DNA from: Nocardioides coralli
GTDB lineage: Bacteria; Actinomycetota; Actinomycetes; Propionibacteriales; Nocardioidaceae
Assembly (NCBI RefSeq): GCF_019880385.1
Contig: NZ_CP082273.1
Span: forward strand, 1,054,001-1,118,000
Reading direction: 5' to 3'
DNA length: 64,000 bases
Positions 61,316 through 64,000 of the stretch are shown here, in pieces; within the stretch, counting starts at the first letter, position 1, and every line of letters starts with the position of its first letter. The notes under the pieces are model-generated. The model was not told the origin of the DNA. It did no database searches and saw nothing but the letters and a program-made list of their open reading frames with translations. The position numbers were made by a program, and so were the translations under genes.

Positions 61316-61962
61316 CGGCGCCGACGAGGCCGGACCCGGACCGGGCCGGGAACACCGCGGGCAGGGCGGCGGGTTCACCCGGCGTGCAGCCAGCCCAGCC
61401 ACCGACGAGCGGGGAGTCGACCGCGCCCGACGGGGCGACCGCGGCCTTCGCGCGCTACGTCGAGCCCGAGATCCAGGTGCTGCTGCGCGTGGCCCGCACC
61501 CTGACGGGCAGCACGGCCAACGCCGAGGACCTCGTGCAGGAGACCCTGATCCGGGCGTTCCGTGCCGTCGACCGCTTCGACGGACGCCACCCACGGTCGT
61601 GGTTGCTGACGATCCTGCGCCGGACGCACCTCAACCTGCTGCGCCGCAAACGGCCCGACCTCGTCGAGGACTGGGCGAGCCTCGGTGACCCCCGTCCCGC
61701 GTTCGGCGCGCACCGGCCGCCCGGTCCCGAGGAGCAGGTCCTCGACGCGATCATGGACGAACACCTCGTCGACGCGCTGCGGGACCTCGACCCACGGTTC
61801 CGGACCGTGCTGCTGCTCGTCGACGTCGACGAGCTCTCCTACGCCGAGACCGCCGAGGCCCTCGACATCCCCATCGGCACCGTCATGTCCCGGCTGAGCC
61901 GGGCCCGCTCCAAGGTCCGCGACCACATCCGCGAGGCCACGACCCCCAGGAGGACCCCGTGA
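61312..61962 (+). CDS. ECF-type RNA polymerase sigma factor
   Basis: 216 aa. Disordered N-terminal ~45 residues, sigma2 (NAEDLVQETLIRAFRAVDRF, SWLLTILRRTHLNLLRRKRP) and sigma4 (LLLVDVDELSYAETAEALDI, GTVMSRLSRARSKVRDHI). GTG 61312 sits in the radical SAM stop; overlaps the anti-sigma gene by 4 nt. Confidence 0.92.
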   Translation: MTAPTRPDPDRAGNTAGRAAGSPGVQPAQPPTSGESTAPDGATAAFARYVEPEIQVLLRVARTLTGSTANAEDLVQETLIRAFRAVDRFDGRHPRSWLLTILRRTHLNLLRRKRPDLVEDWASLGDPRPAFGAHRPPGPEEQVLDAIMDEHLVDALRDLDPRFRTVLLLVDVDELSYAETAEALDIPIGTVMSRLSRARSKVRDHIREATTPRRTP

Positions 61963-62237
61963 TCGGCACCGTGCGCCGCATGATCACCTGCCACTGGTCC
62001 GCCCGACGCATCGGCCGCTACCTCGACGCCGATCCGGCCGCGCCGCTGACGCCCGCCGAGGTGCGGCGGCTCGAGGAGCACCTCGCGGTGTGCGAGAAGT
62101 GCTCCCGGGTCACCGTGGAGCACAAGGCGCTGCGGCGGGCACTGCACCGCTGGTCGCAGCAGCACCTGCCCGACGAGCAGTCGGTGGCCCGCATGCACGC
62201 GGTCCTGGATCGGCTGACCCGGGACGGGACCCGGTGA
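61959..62237 (+). CDS. Zinc-binding anti-sigma factor (ZAS/zf-HC2)
   Basis: 92 aa, soluble. His41-x3-Cys45-x2-Cys48 in EEHLAVCEKC is the ZAS zinc motif, often redox-sensitive (RsrA type). No transmembrane segment, so sensing is cytoplasmic. Overlaps sigma and flavoprotein genes. Confidence 0.88.
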   Translation: MIGTVRRMITCHWSARRIGRYLDADPAAPLTPAEVRRLEEHLAVCEKCSRVTVEHKALRRALHRWSQQHLPDEQSVARMHAVLDRLTRDGTR

Positions 62238-63715
62238 GGCCGGCCCACGGAGCGCCCTGGGACCTCCTGGTCGTCGGCGGTGGCACTGCCGGGATCGTCG
62301 GCGCCAAGACCGCCGCCGGCTTCGGCGCGCGGGTTCTCCTCGTGGAGCGCGAGCGCACCGGCGGCGACTGCCTGTGGACCGGGTGCGTGCCCTCGAAGGC
62401 GCTGCTCGCGGCAGCAGGAGTGGCGGCGACGGTGCGGGACGGCGCGCGGTACGGCGTGCACGCCGGCCGGCCGCGGGTCGACTTCGCGGCCGTCATGGAG
62501 CACGTCCGCGGCGCCATCCGCACCATCGCCCCCGTCGACTCGCCTGAGGCGCTCGAGGAGGCCGGCGTGACCGTGTGGACCGGCGACCTGACCTTCACGG
62601 GGAGCCAGACCGCCCGCGTGGGGGACCGTGAGATCCGGTTCGACCAGGCGCTCGTCTGCACCGGCTCTGCCCCACAGCTGCCGCCGGTGCCGGGCCTGGA
62701 GTCCTGCGACCCGCTCACCAGCGACACCGTCTGGGACCTCGAGCAGCTCCCGGGGCGACTTGCGGTGCTCGGTGGGGGCGCCATCGGCTGCGAGCTCGGA
62801 CAGGCCTTCGCGCGACTGGGCGCCGAGGTGGTCGTGGTCGAGGCCGCCGACCGCCTCGTGCCCACGGAGGACCCGGCCGCCTCGGGGGTGGTCGAGGCGG
62901 CGCTGGGGCGTGACGGCGTGCGGGTGCTCACCGGCAGCAAGGTCGAGGAGGTGAAGGCCGAGCGCGCGGGCGCGGGCCACCTGCTCCTCGAGGGCGGCGA
63001 CAGCGTGTCCTTCGACCGGCTGCTGGTCGCCACCGGCAGGACGCCACGCACCGACGACCTCGGGCTGGCGGTCGCGGGCGTGCGGGCCGACGAGCGCGGT
63101 CACGTCGAGGTCGACGACCACCTGCGCACCTCCCACCCGCGGATCTGGGCCGCCGGTGACGTCACGGGGCACCCGCAGTTCACCCACCTCGCCGGGGTGC
63201 ACGGCAGCCTGGCCGCCTCCAACGCCGTGCTGGGACTGCGGCGCAGCATCGACCTCGCCACCAACCCGCGGGTCACCTACACCCAACCCGAGGTGGCCGC
63301 GGTGGGCGTCGCCACCGAGCGGGCGGAGCGTGCCGATGACCTGTCGGTGGTCACCTGGGAGCACGCCGAGGTTGACCGTGCGGTGGCCGAGGGCGAGACC
63401 GGTGGCTTCACGCGGATGGTCCTGGACCGGCGAGGACGGATCCTCGGTGCCACCGTGGTCGGCCCGAGGGCGGGGGAGACGGTGGGGGAGCTGACCCTCG
63501 CCGTACGCCACGGGATGCGCACGCGCGACCTGGCCGGGACGACCCACCCCTACCCGACGTGGAACGACGGTCTGTGGCGGGCGGCGGTCGCCGACGTGCG
63601 CTCGCGTCTGCGGCAGGGCGCGCCGGAGCGCGTCACCCGCGCCCTGGTCGCGGCCCGCCGCCGGTGGGTCGGCTCCCGGGCCGCGGCCGCGGCCGGTCAG
63701 GACAGCGCGCGGTAG
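62234..63715 (+). CDS. Class I flavoprotein disulfide reductase, second copy (mercuric-reductase-like)
   Basis: 493 aa, GTG 62234 in the anti-sigma stop. FAD loop LLVVGGGTAGIVGAKTAAGF, redox pair CLWTGC in GGDCLWTGCVPSKALL (about 45-60), VLGGGAIGCELGQAFARLG and GDVTGHPQFTHLA. The usual C-terminal His-x4-Glu pair is changed (HPYPTWNDGLWRAAV), so ordinary dithiol chemistry is uncertain. Ends the radical SAM-sigma-anti-sigma operon; its 3' end overlaps the convergent gene by 19 bp. Confidence 0.9.
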   Translation: MRPAHGAPWDLLVVGGGTAGIVGAKTAAGFGARVLLVERERTGGDCLWTGCVPSKALLAAAGVAATVRDGARYGVHAGRPRVDFAAVMEHVRGAIRTIAPVDSPEALEEAGVTVWTGDLTFTGSQTARVGDREIRFDQALVCTGSAPQLPPVPGLESCDPLTSDTVWDLEQLPGRLAVLGGGAIGCELGQAFARLGAEVVVVEAADRLVPTEDPAASGVVEAALGRDGVRVLTGSKVEEVKAERAGAGHLLLEGGDSVSFDRLLVATGRTPRTDDLGLAVAGVRADERGHVEVDDHLRTSHPRIWAAGDVTGHPQFTHLAGVHGSLAASNAVLGLRRSIDLATNPRVTYTQPEVAAVGVATERAERADDLSVVTWEHAEVDRAVAEGETGGFTRMVLDRRGRILGATVVGPRAGETVGELTLAVRHGMRTRDLAGTTHPYPTWNDGLWRAAVADVRSRLRQGAPERVTRALVAARRRWVGSRAAAAAGQDSAR

Positions 63716-64000
63716 CCCGCCCACGTCCGCTGGGCCGCGCTGGCCAGCACGACGGCGGCCCAGCCGACGGCGAGCTGCCAGGCCCAGAAGGGCAGGAGCA
63801 GCCACAACGCGTGCACGGCGATGGTCTCCGTGCCCTCGGCGAGGCCGCCCAGGAAGGACAGCGAGCGGCCGTCGTCGAGGGTGCGGCCGGTCCGCTCGGC
63901 GATCGAGGAGAACGCGAGGAAGGCCGTGCCGTTGACGTAGTAGGCGAGCAGGACGAGCAGGAACGGCCACCAGGGCGCGTCGTAGGCCGCCGTCACGCCG
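63697..64000 (-). CDS. CDP-alcohol phosphatidyltransferase family protein (C-terminal fragment)
   Basis: About 101 codons visible; the reading frame continues past the right edge, so the N-terminal catalytic CDP-alcohol motif is outside. Three membrane segments are seen (FLLVLLAYYVNGTAFLAFSS, ETIAVHALWLLLPFWAWQLA, and a weaker last one), with DDGRSLSFLGGLAEGTE between. The family call is based on this region alone. Confidence 0.6.
   Translation of the reverse strand, partial: GVTAAYDAPWWPFLLVLLAYYVNGTAFLAFSSIAERTGRTLDDGRSLSFLGGLAEGTETIAVHALWLLLPFWAWQLAVGWAAVVLASAAQRTWAGYRALS

Overview
The window is high-GC, densely packed actinobacterial DNA with many ATGA/GTGA overlapping starts and many GTG starts. 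Gene content (WhiB7, mycoredoxin, UvrD2 with HRDC, an AdnA/AdnB-like helicase-nuclease pair, UPF0182, DUF222/HNH genes, Zur, a mycothiol-dependent-isomerase-like fold) fits Nocardioidaceae; a Nocardioides-like chromosome is my best guess, made from gene content and repeat style, not from a search. No prophage, insertion sequence, CRISPR array or rRNA operon was seen; there is one tRNA (initiator tRNA-Met).

Region 1 (1-22.5 kb) is an accessory catabolic island. A truncated DUF222/HNH gene and a cluster of intergenic palindromic repeats precede an overlapping operon: NCS2 uracil/xanthine permease, the FAD, 2Fe-2S and molybdenum subunits of a xanthine-dehydrogenase-family hydroxylase, a CoxG-like membrane-anchored SRPBCC protein and an amidase. 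After a membrane protein, a histidine kinase/CheY pair, a ~1 kb non-coding tandem duplication, an acyltransferase and a 2H-phosphoesterase come HyuA/HyuB hydantoinase subunits, a nucleobase deaminase, an NmrA-like reductase, a hemerythrin-like protein, carbamate kinase and a barbiturase/cyanuric-acid-hydrolase family ring-opening amidohydrolase. Permease, Mo-hydroxylase, barbiturase-family enzyme and amidase are the parts list of the oxidative pyrimidine route (uracil to barbiturate to ureidomalonate to malonate plus urea); the added HyuAB, deaminase and carbamate kinase suggest a wider N-heterocycle salvage system.

Region 2 (22.5-47.7 kb) is core genome whose order resembles the mycobacterial adnAB-nudC-mrx1-uvrD2-whiB7 ... 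PDZ protease-UPF0182 neighbourhood: DNA-end processing helicases, purine nucleoside phosphorylase, NudC, mycoredoxin, UvrD2, then whiB7 behind a leader with a 73-codon upstream reading frame and an intrinsic attenuator, a ThiF-like protein, small zinc-ribbon proteins, crotonase, PHP phosphoesterase, YgjP-like peptidase, NUDIX, DUF2342 protease, MoaE, Lon-like PDZ protease and UPF0182. A second DUF222/HNH gene sits beside the initiator tRNA gene.

Region 3 (47.7-64 kb) holds a candidate zinc regulon (Zur, an Opp/Nik-type ABC importer, and HU plus an FAD oxidoreductase, with Fur/Zur-type palindromes at 49947-49961 and 56752-56766), a YibE/F membrane protein, TfoX-like protein and a CXXXXC flavoprotein disulfide reductase. 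A divergent four-gene overlapping operon follows: radical SAM enzyme, ECF sigma factor, zinc anti-sigma factor and a second CXXXXC flavoprotein. A CDP-alcohol phosphatidyltransferase fragment runs off the right edge. Many genes have a TANNNT box 6-7 nt before the start codon, which suggests leaderless transcription.
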